DNA of 64,000 bases from Forficula auricularia (Eukaryota > Arthropoda > Insecta > Dermaptera > Forficulidae). How positions within the stretch are numbered: position 1 is the first letter of the stretch; each line of letters begins with the position of its first letter. The stretch covers positions 4,642,465 through 4,706,464 of the forward strand of contig JALMQS010000841.1 in assembly GCA_024734495.1 (NCBI GenBank), written 5' to 3'. Below the pieces are notes generated by a model. That model made no database searches and was not told where the DNA came from. It was given only the letters and a program-made list of their open reading frames with translations. The translations under genes and the position numbers were made by a program. Shown here in pieces: positions 32,637 to 43,689 of this stretch.

Positions 32637-33668
32637 ATCTTGAGACAGTCTTATAACTCAAAAACAGTGGATTATATGAAAAAAGTTTCAAATAAAAGTT
32701 TATTTATATATGGGAGGAAACTAAACTACGCTATTGTTTGTCGACTTAGAACAAGCTTTGAAGGGTGTTTCGAGGTCAAGTTCTGTTTTTTTTTTAAATG
32801 GAAACCTATATGTTTCTGTACATATTCTTAATCTTCAAAAAAAAACTGAACAACTTTCATAAGAACTATTTTTTTATACATAAAATAATAAAAAATATTA
32901 ATTCAATTGTATCCCAAAAAATTCTAATAATTATTTTTAACAATCATTCAACTTAATTATCAAATAATAATGATCAAATATTTAATTATTAAATAAATAA
33001 TTTAATAATTTTTCGAAACTATTCTGAGATAATCCAGAGTATATCGCAAGTCTTCTGGATGAAACATCTGTCTTCAACAAAAAAAATGCTCCATTTTTAT
33101 TTATATGATAATACAATATAACTATCTACTGGATTGACACGAGAAATAAACTTTTTTAAACTCAAGAATTTTAAATAGTTCTATTAAGTAGAAAATAATC
33201 ACTTAAATCTGAGCATAACGAACTTTTAAATATCATTATATACATCTTATATTCATTGTTGTGACTTTTTCAATTTAATAATTATTTATTTAATAATTAA
33301 TTATTTAATCATTATTATTTGATAATTAAGTTAAATAATTGTTAAAAATAATTATTAAGATTTTTTTTGAGATCTAATTGATTCATGTATTTTGTTTATT
33401 TGATGTCGTATAAAAAAATAGTTCTTATGAAAGTTGTTCAGTTTTTTTCGTAGATTAAGAATATGTACAGAAACATATAGGTTTCAATTTAAAAACGAGA
33501 ACCTGACCTCTCGAAATACCCTTGGAAGCTTGTTCTAGCAGTCGACAAACAATAGGCGTAGTTTAGTTTCCGCCTTGATATAAATAAACTTTTATTTGAA
33601 ACTTTTTCTCACTGTTTTTATGTTATTTAGACTGTCTCAAAAATAAAAAACTCCACCCTGTATATAAT
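32637..33668. mobile_element. A-family palindromic element, copy 5
   Basis: The left arm starts within ATCTTGAGACAGTCTTATAA, directly against the B element end. The right arm ends AAAAAACTCCACCCTGTATA. The arms share CTACGCTATTGTTTGTCGAC and its complement. The loop keeps the unbroken TACTGGATTGACACGAGAAA used above as the empty site for the hAT MITE. The first few terminal bases on the left are lost. Confidence 0.8.
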
Positions 33669-33772
33669 TTATTTATTTAGTTTGTAGTAAATGTTTAATC
33701 GCCTAACTGTAAGGGTTGCTTCGTCTTTCTTTGATTGAGGAAGAAAAGACCCTCAAGGACATTCCGAAGAGC

Positions 33773-33799
33773 ATTCTCTCTCTCTCTCTCTCTCTCTTT
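33773..33799 (+). repeat. (TC)n microsatellite
   Basis: Pure TC run of about 13 units within 33669-33985, a stretch that otherwise matches no family in the window. Confidence 0.9.
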
Positions 33800-33984
33800 A
33801 AATTGTGTTAATGGCCAGTGAATGAGCGCTAAAAGCCGGCCAGAGTGGAGGACTTCCGGCCCCAGGGAGCTCTTCGGACAGTCGATTTCATTCCCCAAGG
33901 CATCTATCTACATAGAAGGTGACAAAGAAATAATAAATAAATAGCTACATTTAGGCAAATTGAAAAGAAAGCCATATAGGCCTT

Positions 33985-34505
33985 TGACTCTGTTTTATAG
34001 TCCAGTATTTTGTCATTGGTCGGTCTTTCAACTTTTCCTCATTGTTGTTTTGTTTATTTATTTTGTGACGTATTACCAAATACTAACATCCCATATGCCG
34101 TGATTAAACCAAAACAAATGCCTTTGTAGCGGCTCGCTGTTGCTCTGGCTACGAGCTTTTAGACACGGCCGCTAGATGACTCAGTCAGATCGTTGCGACA
34201 CTTTTGCATGACTGATAATATTTCAGTCATGTTATAAGTGAAGCAATTCGATCTCGACTGATCGAATCGAGGGAGGGGCCATCCACCAACTAGTAGCCCC
34301 TCACCCGCTAATTAAGCGGGTGGCGCCCTACCCGGCCTTCCACCAGGGCACAAACAACGCCCTGCACAAATCATTGTTAGGACCCCACCAACTAGGTGTG
34401 GGGCGCGGACACGCACCACAACGCACTCAACCGAGGTCCTAACACCTTGAACAGATTCTGACTACTTCCGATTTTCTTTTACTGTTTGTTTGGGTATAAA
34501 TCAGA
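33985..34505 (+). repeat. O-family repeat split by a solo LTR
   Basis: Matches 18018-18240 (reverse complement) on both sides of the LTR: TTTTGTCATTGGTCGGTCTT, CATCCCATATGCCGTGATTA, AAACAAATGCCTT, then after the LTR AACAGATTCTGACTACTTCC and GTTTGTTTGGGTATAAATC. Confidence 0.8.
34125..34444 (+). mobile_element. Solo LTR, 320 bp
   Basis: Starts TGTAGCGGCTCGC and ends GAGGTCCTAACA, the TG...CA form of LTRs, with a 4-bp TSD CCTT (34121-34124, 34445-34448). The empty O-family copy at 18018 lacks exactly this segment. GC content is well above the surroundings. No internal retrotransposon sequence remains, so it arose by LTR-LTR recombination. A 4-bp TSD fits Gypsy or BEL/Pao families. Which one is not decidable here. 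Confidence 0.85.
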
Positions 34506-34818
34506 CCAAAAAACAGGACCAGTTCAAAAAATTAGTGAAATAAAGGGGGCTTTGTTTAGCCAAAAAAATAGGTGAAGGCAAATAATAGGTGTTTAATAAG
34601 AAAAAACCCCAAAAGTTAGTCAGGGGTTCTAAAATCGGTATTTCTTTAATAACGAAAATCATTTTGAGTTGTTGAGCATGATAAAGATATTAAATTAAAT
34701 TAATTAAATTAAATTAAATTAGCTAAGCGAACAACTAATTTGTTCTGTGTTTTATTGTATTTGAAATACACTAAATTCCTTGTAATTTTTAGTTAAAACT
34801 AAAATAATAAATAACAAA
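34506..34818. other. Unassigned AT-rich stretch
   Basis: Includes a TTAAA-rich run at about 34690-34720. No repeat family or gene recognised. Confidence 0.3.
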
Positions 34819-36232
34819 TAGTCCAGGCAAATTGTGCTCAAATGGGCCCCTATAGGGAAAGTTTTGGGGTAGTTCTGATTTTGCGTATACCTATATGTTT
34901 TTGGGGGCGCTGAATCTAAATTTGAGGTCTCCCACCAAAATTTTGTGAAGCAACATTGTAGAAAATTGCAAAAAAGGTGAAAATTTCACATTTTTTGGCG
35001 ATTTTCGGTTATAACTCGAAAACTATCAACTTTTCGTAAATACTGGTTATTTACAAAATAAAAGGTCATAAAATTTCCTACAAATTTCATTATTTAGGTT
35101 TTTTCTCCGACCAACCGTTCGGGCTCAAGCGCAAAATCCAAGTTTTCGACCACGGCATCCCCCACCCAAAAACTCACACTTCGATATTTTCCCCATTTTG
35201 ACCATGATGGAGCACGTTGTCAACAAAAACCACTCTACACATTTTTAAACTAGATTGAATTTGCTACAATTTAAACAAAGTTTATCTTAATTAGATAATG
35301 GTAATCCGTAGCCGCAACGAAGTTGAAGTTTTAAAAAACTAAATTTTTTTGTAAAAAATCGCAATTTTTCCTTCATAAAATAAAAACCACTGATCCAAGA
35401 AACTTGATTCTAGCTCATTCTCTAGGAAATTTTGTTGACTTGAACGTTTACTTGGACCACTTTTTTGTTAAAAGTCTTAGTATTTATAGATACACAGCAT
35501 TTTCCATGATAGTTATATGATCCGAATCCTCAGAAGAGTCATGGAAAATGCTGTGTATCTATAAATCTAAGAGTTTTATCAAAAATATGGCCCAAGTAAA
35601 CGTTCAAGTCAACAAAATTTCCAGAGAATGAGAAAGAAATCAAGTTTCTAGGATGAGTGGTTTTCACTTTATGAAGGAAAAACTGCGAATTTTTGAAAAA
35701 AATAACAGTTTTTCAAAACGTCAACCTCATTACGGCACGGGTTACTATTATCAAATTAAAATGAAACTTTGTTTGAATTGTAGCAAATTTAATCTAGTTT
35801 AAAAATGTATAGAATGGTCTTTGTCAAAAACGTGCTCCTTCATGGTCAAAATGTGAAAAAATCGAAAAAAGTGCGAGTTTTTGAGCATTTGCTGAAACAG
35901 AAAAATAATAGCGTCTGAAGCTTCCGGACAGTTGGCCGGAGAAAAAAACCTAAATGATGAAATTTGTAGGAAATTTTATGAACTTTAATTTTGAAAAGGA
36001 AAGTTATTTAGGAAAAGTTGATAGTTTTCGAGTTATAAGTAAAAAACCGCCAAAAAAATGAGATTTTTTTTTTATCTCTTTTTGCATTTATGACAATGTT
36101 ACGTAACGAAATTTTGTTAGCAAACCTCAAATTCGGATTCAGCACACCCAAAAAACATATAGAATTAAGAAATCAAAACTACCCCAAAACGTTCCCGCGA
36201 GGGGCGGTTTAGAGAACAATTTAACTGGACTA
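34819..36232. mobile_element. L-family giant foldback, full length
   Basis: A 1.4-kb palindrome with arms of about 650-700 bases. The ends TAGTCCAGGCAAATTGTG and CAATTTAACTGGACTA are inverted. Matching pairs continue inward: GGGGTAGTTCTGATTTT, AACTATCAACTTTTCGTAAA, CAACCGTTCGGGC, TTGACTTGAACGTTTACTTG, and finally ATGGAAAATGCTGTGTATCT around a centre near 35530. No ORF longer than background. Partial copies at 16598, 42140 and 43690. It resembles Foldback-type elements, but the superfamily is not shown by a TSD. Confidence 0.8.
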
Positions 36233-36295
36233 AAAAGGTCTTTAAGAAATTTAAAAAAAAAAACATAATTCTTGATTAAACATATGAAATATATT

Positions 36296-36368
36296 TAATT
36301 TCGGTTCGTTTGCCATAAGAAACGGTTTGTCGTTGCCCTTATTCATCCCATGAGCCCTGCCCTTGGGG
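36296..36368 (+). repeat. Short repeat shared with 19617-19690
   Basis: CGGTTCGTTTGCCATAAGAA through ATGAGCCCTGCCCTTG followed by a G run, where the other copy has a C run. It is probably one end of an unidentified element. Confidence 0.55.
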
Positions 36369-36513
36369 GGGGGTCTTTAAAAAGTTCTCACTCAGGTTTT
36401 TCTCCAAATTCATCTAAATCTGATACAAACTACTTGTTTGTATTTTAGGTTAAAAATAAAATAAAAATGAGAGAGTCTTCTGTTTTTAAATAAAAATAAT
36501 TTTTAATTATTTC

Positions 36514-36556
36514 TAGAGACTATAGTTTCGAAGGCATTGCCTTCATCATCAGTCTA
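36514..36556 (-). ncRNA. Minimal hammerhead core, H1, minus strand
   Basis: On the minus strand: TAGA, CTGATGA, T, GAAGGC-AAT-GCCTTC, GAAA, CTATAGT, C, TCTA. Identical to the core at 36754 and to that at 586. Stem I is TAGA/TCTA. Confidence 0.6.
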
Positions 36557-36753
36557 TCACAAATATTTCAAATTAGTTACAAATTAAGATTTATACATAG
36601 AAATATAAATAAATAAATAAATAAAAATCTTAATAAATATAAAATAAATAAATAAATATAAATATAAATAAAATAAAAATAATAAATAAATATAAATAAA
36701 TAAAAAATAAATCGTATAAATCTTAATTTGTAACTAATTTGAAATATTTGTGA

Positions 36754-36796
36754 TAGACTGATGATGAAGGCAATGCCTTCGAAACTATAGTCTCTA
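36754..36796 (+). ncRNA. Minimal hammerhead core, H1, plus strand
   Basis: CTGATGA at 36758-36764, stem II GAAGGC/GCCTTC, GAAA at 36781-36784, palindromic ACTATAGT, predicted cleavage after C36792, then TCTA pairing with TAGA at 36754-36757. It faces away from its minus-strand partner. Confidence 0.6.
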
Positions 36797-36905
36797 GAAA
36801 TAATTAAAAATTATTTTATTTAAAAAACAGAAGACTCTCTCATTTTATTTTATTTTTAACCTAAAATAAAAACAATTCTGTTACCATCGACAGTGAAATC
36901 TTTTA

Positions 36906-37417
36906 TTCAACTAATACTTGTTTGTAATTTGTAAAATTTCAAATTATATTGTTAAAAAATCCTATTAAATAAAATATTCATTAAACATGAACAAAAACAA
37001 CAAATGTGTATTAATTAGTAGAGAAGCAATTTTGTTCTCTCTTTCTTTTTTTTCCTGGCAAGATTTGCGTGTCCTCGAAGATCAAAGAAACATTAAAAAA
37101 AAAACAAATACAAAAAAAAATTAATCTCTTTTCGAAGTCTCCGGCGTCTTATACAAATGTTTAAGTAACTGTAATTAACTGTATATCAAAAAAGTTTTTT
37201 TAACCCCCCCCCCCCCCTTTCTTTAATTACATATGTTAAAGATTTCATCCATTTTTGACCTTTAATTTAAGCAACAATTTTTTTTCACTGCCAAACTAAA
37301 GAATTTGAGATCTGGAGAAGACAATTATTTGAGTCTAAACCCCTCATTATTTTTATTAATATTATTATTTTAATACACATTTTATCTTGAGAATGAGTAA
37401 AAAAAGAAAAATTGATA
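36906..37417. other. Unassigned stretch
   Basis: AT-rich, with a C run near 37205. No repeat family or gene recognised. Confidence 0.3.
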
Positions 37418-38623
37418 TACCGGGTGAGTTATTTATCTTGAGACAACAGTCTTATAATTAAAAAACAGTGCATTATATGGAAAAAAGTTTCAAATAAAAG
37501 TTTATTTATATTAGGGGGGAAACTAAACTACGCTATTGTTTGTCGACTTAGAACAAGCTTTCAAGGGTATTTCCAGGTCAACTTCTGTTTATTAAATGGA
37601 AACCTATATGTTTTTGAACATATTCTGAATCTACAAAAAAAAATGAACAACTTTTATAAGAACTATTTTTTTATACGACATCAAATAAACAAAATATTAA
37701 ATCAATTAATCTAAAAAAAAATCCAAATAATAATTATTTTTTAACAATCATTTAACTTAATTATCAAATAATAATGACCAAATATTTAATTATTAAATAA
37801 ATAATTTAATCATAATCAATAATTTTATAATTTTCCGACTGTTCTGAGACATTCCAGAGTGTATCGCAAATCTTCTGGATGAATTCGATTTCCTTATTTA
37901 TTTTAACAGATTTTACAACACAATAAAATGAAGCTTGTGAGGGTGTATTCCTATCAGGAAAACGCTCGACATTAATTACAATGGCAGCCCCATAAGGCTT
38001 ATTCCACATTCAACGCATAAATTAAGACCATTTCAATTCTGTCTTCAACAAAAAAATGCTCCATTTTAATCATGGAAATACAATATAACTATCTATACTG
38101 GATTGACACCAGAAATAAACTTTTTTCAACTCAAGAAATTCAACTAATTCTTTTAATTAGAAAATCATCTCTTAAATCTGAGTATAACGAAGTTTTAATA
38201 TCATTATAAACACTTATTTTCATTGTTGTGACTTTTCGATTTAATAATTAATTTTTAATAATTAATTATTTGATAATTAAGTTGAATAATTGTTAAAAAC
38301 AATTATTAAGTTTTTTTTTCGAGATCTAATTGATTCTTGTATTTTTTTATTTGATGTCGTATAAAAAAATAGTTCTAATGAAAGAAGTTGTTAAATTTTT
38401 TTTGTAGATTAAGTAGACGTAATGAAAAATATAGGTTTCCATTTAAAAAACAAAACTTGACCTCGAAATACCCTTGAAACCTTGTTCTAGGTCGACAAAC
38501 AATAGCGTAGTTTAGTTTCCCCTTCGATATAAATAAACATTTATTTGAAACTTGTTATCATATAATGCACTATTTTTGAATTATAACACTGTCTCAAGAT
38601 AAAAAAAAACTCACCTGGTATAA
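37418..38623. mobile_element. A-family palindromic element, copy 6
   Basis: Both ends preserved: TACCGGGTGAGTTATTTATC on the left and AACTCACCTGGTA on the right, each next to TA. The arms pair over several hundred bases. The loop includes AAAACGCTCGACATTAATTA and GAATGTCGAGCG-like sequence. The clearest uninterrupted copy, at about 1.2 kb. Confidence 0.85.
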
Positions 38624-38957
38624 GAATATAATATATCAAATATAGGGGTAGATATTAAGGGTTGATTACCTTTGTGTGTCCGTGCATGTTGCCTCGAGCA
38701 TTTCTCGACTTTAAATGAATCGAATAATATGAAAAGAAAGAATCCCGTTTCGCGATAAGATAATCAGCCTGCCTGGCAATATTCTCCGAAATAATTCGCC
38801 AAAACAAATTCTCATCTGGATTTTTTACTCTTCTTAGATTAATATAATTTAATTAAAGAGAGTAAATAATTATAAATACACATCTACCTGTATTGGACAT
38901 GATTTAAAAAAGTATAGACAATTAAGACATCTTAATTTTATTTTTATAATAATATTA
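38624..38957. other. Unassigned, possibly host sequence
   Basis: Moderate GC, no similarity to any repeat in the window, no coding motif. Candidate for unique intron sequence. Confidence 0.35.
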
Positions 38958-40318
38958 CCTGGAGCCACCGAGCGATGCTCGGCAACTTTTTCCTTCAGTT
39001 AAAAGTTATATATTAATATTATGTTTAATTTAAAATTCTGATAAAAACCACCCCGGCACCCCCGCCCCATACCGCACCCGCACACCACACCCCCTGGTCA
39101 ACCACCCCCGCTATGCCCCTTGGACCCCGAACGCACTACTCCACCAACCCTGCACCACCCACCCCCACCCCAAGTTTTTAAATTTCTAATTTTCTATTGG
39201 CCCACTGATTATGTATATATATAGTGAGTATATAAATAAATTCAGTATAATTATTTTTTTAATTAAATAACAATTTATCGAGTTTTATAATAATCAATTA
39301 AATTGGCAAATTCTAATATATAATCATTTTTCTTATTAACTCTTTGTGGGATATAATACTCGAATTTATAATCAATTAAATTGTTTAATTTTAATATATA
39401 TATATATTAATATTTGTTATAACCTATTAGTGAGTTTTAAAATGAAAAAACCAATTAATAAATAAAAGATAATTGAAAAAAATGTAAACAAACTTTTTTA
39501 TTGAGATTTTCATCTATCAATAATTACTTTAATTAAGAAAAGATCAATTAAGATGAAATTTGTCGAGGTCCAGACCTAGCCAGATCGTTTTCTCATTCTC
39601 AAAACTTGTTAATAGAAAGATAAATTCGTTTTGTTGTAACCTACATCCAATCGAGGTATTAGAACCCATAAGAAATAACAGGTAAATAAATAAATACGAA
39701 AATAATAATAAAAAAATAAATAATCATATAGGATCTGAAATAAAAACATAAAATTAAATAAGATTTGTTTCCAAGTTATATTAAAAAAGCCACTTCAACC
39801 ACTTTATTTGTAATCGAATGTTTTCTAAATTTGATTCAATCGCGTAATCCGCAGTAGTCTCGCGATAAATATCTTTTGTAAATAAGCGCGGCCAAAAACA
39901 ATTCTCTTTGATATAGCAATTATTATTTGTTATATTAAATAGAAAAATTATAAAAATTCACTTTATTTGTAAACACGCCTGTAATGTTATGATTTGGACA
40001 CCTGTTAATTAAAAACAAACAAAACATTCCTAATTTTAATATATATATTAATATTTGCTATAACCTATTAGTGGGTTTTAAAATTAAAAAACCAATTAAT
40101 AAATAAAAGATAATTAAAAAAAATGTAAACAAACTTTTTTATTGAGATTTTCATCTATCAATAATAACTTAAATTAAGAAAAGATCAATTAAGATAAAGT
40201 TTATCGAGGTCCAGACCTAGCCAGATCGTTTTCTTATCCTCAAAACTTGTTAATAGAGTTGGATTCATCAAGATACAAATATAGTATATATAATTTTTGC
40301 TCGTTTAATATGGGTAGA
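38958..40318 (-). mobile_element. D-family Helitron-like elements, copy 4 (two joined pieces)
   Basis: Minus-strand 3' end: GTTGCCGAGCATCGCTCGGTGGCTCCAGG|T at 38958. Minus-strand 5' end: A|TCTACCCATATTAAACGAGC at about 40318. Internal family segments (ACCTATTAGTGGGTTTTAAA, GGTCCAGACCTAGCCAGATC) occur twice, so two D copies are fused, the first lacking its 5' end. The C-rich part (38990-39180) is the family's G-rich 3' third. Contains a P-family insertion. Confidence 0.7.
39814..39958 (-). mobile_element. P-family single arm with 14-bp TSD
   Basis: A 145-bp insert is flanked by the perfect repeat CACTTTATTTGTAA (39800-39813, 39959-39972). Its sequence (GCAGTAGTCTCGCGATAAAT, GCCAAAAACAATTCTC, TTTGATATA) matches one arm of the palindrome at 3155-3595. 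A variable-length long TSD suggests target-primed reverse transcription rather than a cut-and-paste element. Confidence 0.7.
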
Positions 40319-40783
40319 TATATAAAGCGTGTAAAAAAAAGCGGGTGTTTTCAGTGATTTGACTTGAAAAAAGTAGATGCACACGTAAGATAAGCAAAGA
40401 AATGATCCAAATTGTCGGTGATAACAAGTAGTACGTTTGTATCGATTGTTGTATGTAAAGTGAAGAAGAGGGAGTTGGGTTGGGTGAAGTCCCCATGGGT
40501 CTCCACACCCAACCCAACCCAACCCGGGGGCAATTTTAGGGTTAGAGTTAGAGTTAGGGGGGCTGCCCCCCTTTTCGTTTCGTTTCCAAGGGTGCTTATG
40601 CGTCATAGGGCGATTAGCCGGGATGGCAGCCAACCCCCGACACACCAGATCACCTCACACACACACACAAATATTCATTCACGAAATGTTCACTGGGGAA
40701 AAAAAAAAAAAAACATTGCGATAGACAGGAAATAATTTTAGATAGAAGTTTTTTTCTGTTTTTACTTTCACTTATATAAAAAT
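40319..40783. other. Mixed stretch with GGGTT/AACCC hairpin
   Basis: GAGTTGGGTTGGGTGAAGTC pairs with the ACACCCAACCCAACCC segment about 30 bases downstream (40470-40525). It is followed by a GTTAGA/GTTAGGG-like run, not enough for a telomere repeat. The overlapping frames on both strands (40268-40735) are products of this low-complexity sequence. (CA)n at about 40656-40670. Confidence 0.4.
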
Positions 40784-41250
40784 AAATTGACACGTTCTGA
40801 TGTGGCCATCCACTTGACTTTACTTTACACTTCTGGTTGAGTTTGGTTCAAGGGCTTAGATTTTAATTTTTTGACCCTACAACCCCCCCCCTCCCCTTAG
40901 TTTGTGTATTTTTAGACTTCTGGGATCCCCAAAGAGAAACAAAGAGGTTGTCCTCTGCTTGATGCAAATAAACATAAACACATATATATCGAGATGATAT
41001 ATCTATATATTATTTATTTGTTTGACACTTCTGGGATCCCACTGATTATGTATCTATGTATTTTAACCCCCTTCCCCTCCATCCCCCTCAATTTTGGGTC
41101 AATATGCACCAAAATCTAATCAGCTCTTAATCTCAATGGACCAAAACTACGTGTGAAATTTGGTAAATTCACACTAGTTTTTGAGCTAGCTCGTCCACAA
41201 ATTTAGTAACGCACAGACTAACAAACATTTTAACAACACAATTAAAACAC
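40784..41250 (-). mobile_element. B-family element, copy 6 (partial)
   Basis: Reverse orientation. Begins GACACGTTCTGATGTGGCCA and runs through CACTAGTTTTTGAGCTAGCT to ACGCACAGACTAACAAACAT, then breaks off. A ~75-base AT-rich segment (near 40940-41010) interrupts the minisatellite part. Lies directly against copy 7 in inverted orientation. Confidence 0.75.
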
Positions 41251-41265
41251 TGTTCAACAAAACTA

Positions 41266-41831
41266 TTTTTACTTTACCATACAGGGTATGGTCAGGTATT
41301 GTAATCGTGCATGAGAAAAGTGATTTTTTTTCCTTCTTTTTTTCGAAATATCTCAAAAACGGCTGAACCTATTTTGATTAAAAAAATTGAGCGAAACCAT
41401 GGCATTTCGCTCTACAAAAAAGCTCTAATAAGTGAATATCGAAAAAATTATATTTTTCGAGATAATAATTGTTTTGTCAAAATGTCTGTTAGTCTGTGCG
41501 TTACCAAATTTTTGTGGACGAGCTAACTCAAAAACTAGTTTGAATATGGAAACCAAATTTCACACGTAGTTTTGGTGGATTGAGATTAAGAACTGATTAG
41601 ATTTTGGTGAATATCGACCCAAAATTAAGGGAGGTGGATGGGGGGTTAAAAATTAAAAATCTAGGCCATTTGAGCAAACTCAACCAAATTTTGTTTTTCA
41701 TAATCAGTGGAACCCTAGAAGTATAAAATGCAAAAACTAACCCCCTCCCCTACATGATTATAAATAATTTTAGGGGCCAAATTGTATGGTAAAGTCAAGT
41801 GTATGGCCACATCAGAACACGTCAGCTTATT
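41266..41831 (+). mobile_element. B-family element, copy 7
   Basis: TTTTTACTTTACCATACAGG to CACGTCAGCTTATTT, with only one minisatellite unit. With copy 6 it forms an inverted pair. The 71-codon frame at 41311 recurs in other B copies only because the DNA is conserved. Confidence 0.85.
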
Positions 41832-42139
41832 TAGAACAGTTCAGAGTTTGGAGATGTTTTTGGTCAAAGGCTATTTTGACCTATTTCCGAGTCGCTATAG
41901 ATATGAAACAACACTATTTGAAATCAAAATATTTTGTTCTCTTACTAGAAAAAACAGCTTTCTCTTGGATTTTCAATTTACCAATTGCTTTTATCTTGAT
42001 TATAACTAAAACTACATTTTATTACAAAGATAGATAAAAACATATAGTCTTAATTTTTTACTTATAATTTGATTTTTAATTGAGCTAAAGGAGTAAAGTG
42101 AAAATAAAATATTAAGCTTTTTGCTATCTATCAACGAAA
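41832..42139. other. Unassigned stretch
   Basis: AT-rich. Two overlapping 75-83 codon frames here show no recognisable domain. Confidence 0.3.
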
Positions 42140-43105
42140 TAGTCCAGTCAAATTGTGTGTTTATCAGGAAAGTTTTGGAGTAGTTCTGATTTTTTGCATA
42201 TATATGTTTTTAGGGGCGCTGAATCCAAATCTGAGATCTCCCAACAAAATTTCGTGACGCAACATTGTACAAAATGCAAAAAAAAGGTGAAAATTTCCAT
42301 TTTTTTTTTTTGGCGGTTTTTCGCTTATAACTCGAAAACTATGATCTTTTCGTAAATAACCTTCCTATTCAAAATGAAAGTTCATAAAATTTACTACAAA
42401 TTTCATTTTTGAGGGGTTTTTTCTCCAACAAACCATTCGGGCTCAAGAGCTAGTTAAAAATTGGCGTATTTTTTCTGTTTTCGCAAATTCCAAAAACTCA
42501 CACTTTTTTCGATAGTTTGCAATTTTGAGCATGAAGGAGTACGTTTTTGACAAAGACCACTCTATACATTTTTAAACTAGATTAAATTTGCTACAATATA
42601 AGCACAGTTTCATCTTAATTGGATAATGGTAACCCATGCCGCAATGAGGTTGAAGTTTTGAAAAACTGCAATTTTTTTCAAAAAATCGCAATTGTTCCTT
42701 CATAAAATGAAAACCACTCATCCTAGAAACTTGATTCCTATCACATTCTATTGGAAATTTTGGCGACTTGAAGGTTTACTTGTACCACTTTTTTGTTAAA
42801 ACTCTTAGATTTATATATATCCAGCATTATCCATGAAAGAAAATGATCTATTTTTTCAAAAAATCGCAGTTTTTCCTTCATAAAATTAAAACCATTCATC
42901 CTAGAAACTTGATTCCAGTCTCATTCTCTAGAAAATTTTATTGACTTGAACGTTTACTTGGACTACTTTTTTGTAAAAACTCTTAGATTTATAGATATCT
43001 AGCATTTTCCATGACACTTCTGAGGAACCGGGTCATATCCTGTCATGGAAAATGCTAGATATCTATAAATCTAAGAGTTTTAACAACTCAAAACCCTGAT
43101 CTGTT
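42140..43105. mobile_element. L-family element, copy 3, left arm and centre
   Basis: TAGTCCAGTCAAATTGTG start, then the left arm as in 34819, then an internally repeated segment (CGCAGTTTTTCCTTCATAAAA twice) and the palindromic centre ATGGAAAATGCTAGATATC near 43045. The right arm breaks off after TCTAAGAGTTTTAACAAC. What follows is an H3 ribozyme palindrome. Confidence 0.7.
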
Positions 43106-43155
43106 GTAAAATTTCGAAAATCCGCATGAGAATAGAAAACTCTATTAGGATGATT

Positions 43156-43440
43156 AAACTTGTTATAGTGAAATAAGGACTATATCCTTTATCCAGATAA
43201 TTTTTATTTTATTGCCAACTTTTCCCTGCATATTTGTCATTTTTATAATTATTCTTTCTTAGTAAACATATCAAGGCAAATCATCAACATCAAGAATAAT
43301 TATGAAAATGACAAATACTTATGCAGGGAAGTTAACTATTTGAGCCCTGAAGAAGTCAACAAAGTTGACGAAACGTTGGCAATAAAATATAAATTATCTG
43401 CATAAATGATATAGTCCTTATTACCCTATAACAACTTTAA
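43156..43440. repeat. H3-family palindrome, ribozyme present in only one arm
   Basis: Arms match from AACTTGTTATAGTGAAATAA (left) to TTACCCTATAACAACTTT (right) and AATTATGAAAATGACAAATA near the centre. The right arm contains a hammerhead core between TTGGCAATAAAAT and CTATTTGAGCC. In the left arm the matching place reads TTGCCAACTTTTCCCTGC, so about 45 bases covering the ribozyme are missing. Confidence 0.65.
43344..43380 (+). ncRNA. Minimal hammerhead core, family H3
   Basis: GCC (43344-43346), CTGAAGA (43347-43353), A, a perfect stem II GTCAAC-AAA-GTTGAC (43355-43369), GAAA (43370-43373), palindromic ACGT (43373-43376), T (cleavable H), then GGC (43378-43380) pairing with the first GCC. 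The stems share no sequence with H1 yet occupy the same positions. Confidence 0.65.
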
Positions 43441-43689
43441 TAATTTAATCGATGGATATAACTAATCAAAATTATCTATTGTTACGTTTAAGGTTAAAAA
43501 TTGTTTTGTTGAACAGTATTTTTGAATTTCATGATAATTGTTTATTGTTAATTATTTTCATTGTTACTTTAAATAAATGCTCAAATTATATTATTCTGAT
43601 CATTGGCGTAGTTAGGGAATTTTCCTGGGGGGGGGGGGGGGGGCAGCCGCAGAGGCCAGTCTTGAGCGAGGTGTGGCGACCGCCCAACC

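Larger units (their letters stand above)
36420..36905. repeat. H1-family inverted pair around an A-rich spacer
   Basis: Two inverted arms each contain AACAGAAGACTCTCTCATTT (or complement), a hammerhead core and AATTAGTTACAAATTAAGAT. Between them lies an (AAATA)/(TAAA) tandem run at about 36590-36715. Such inverted pairs recur in families H3 and H4. Inferred to derive from Penelope-like pseudo-LTRs. Confidence 0.7.

Noticed and set aside
40530..40562. TTAGGGTTAGAGTTAGAGTTAGGG, telomere-like
   Set aside because: Only three or four imperfect hexamers, not the arthropod TTAGG repeat, and adjacent to a GGGTT/AACCC hairpin. A simple microsatellite is more likely.
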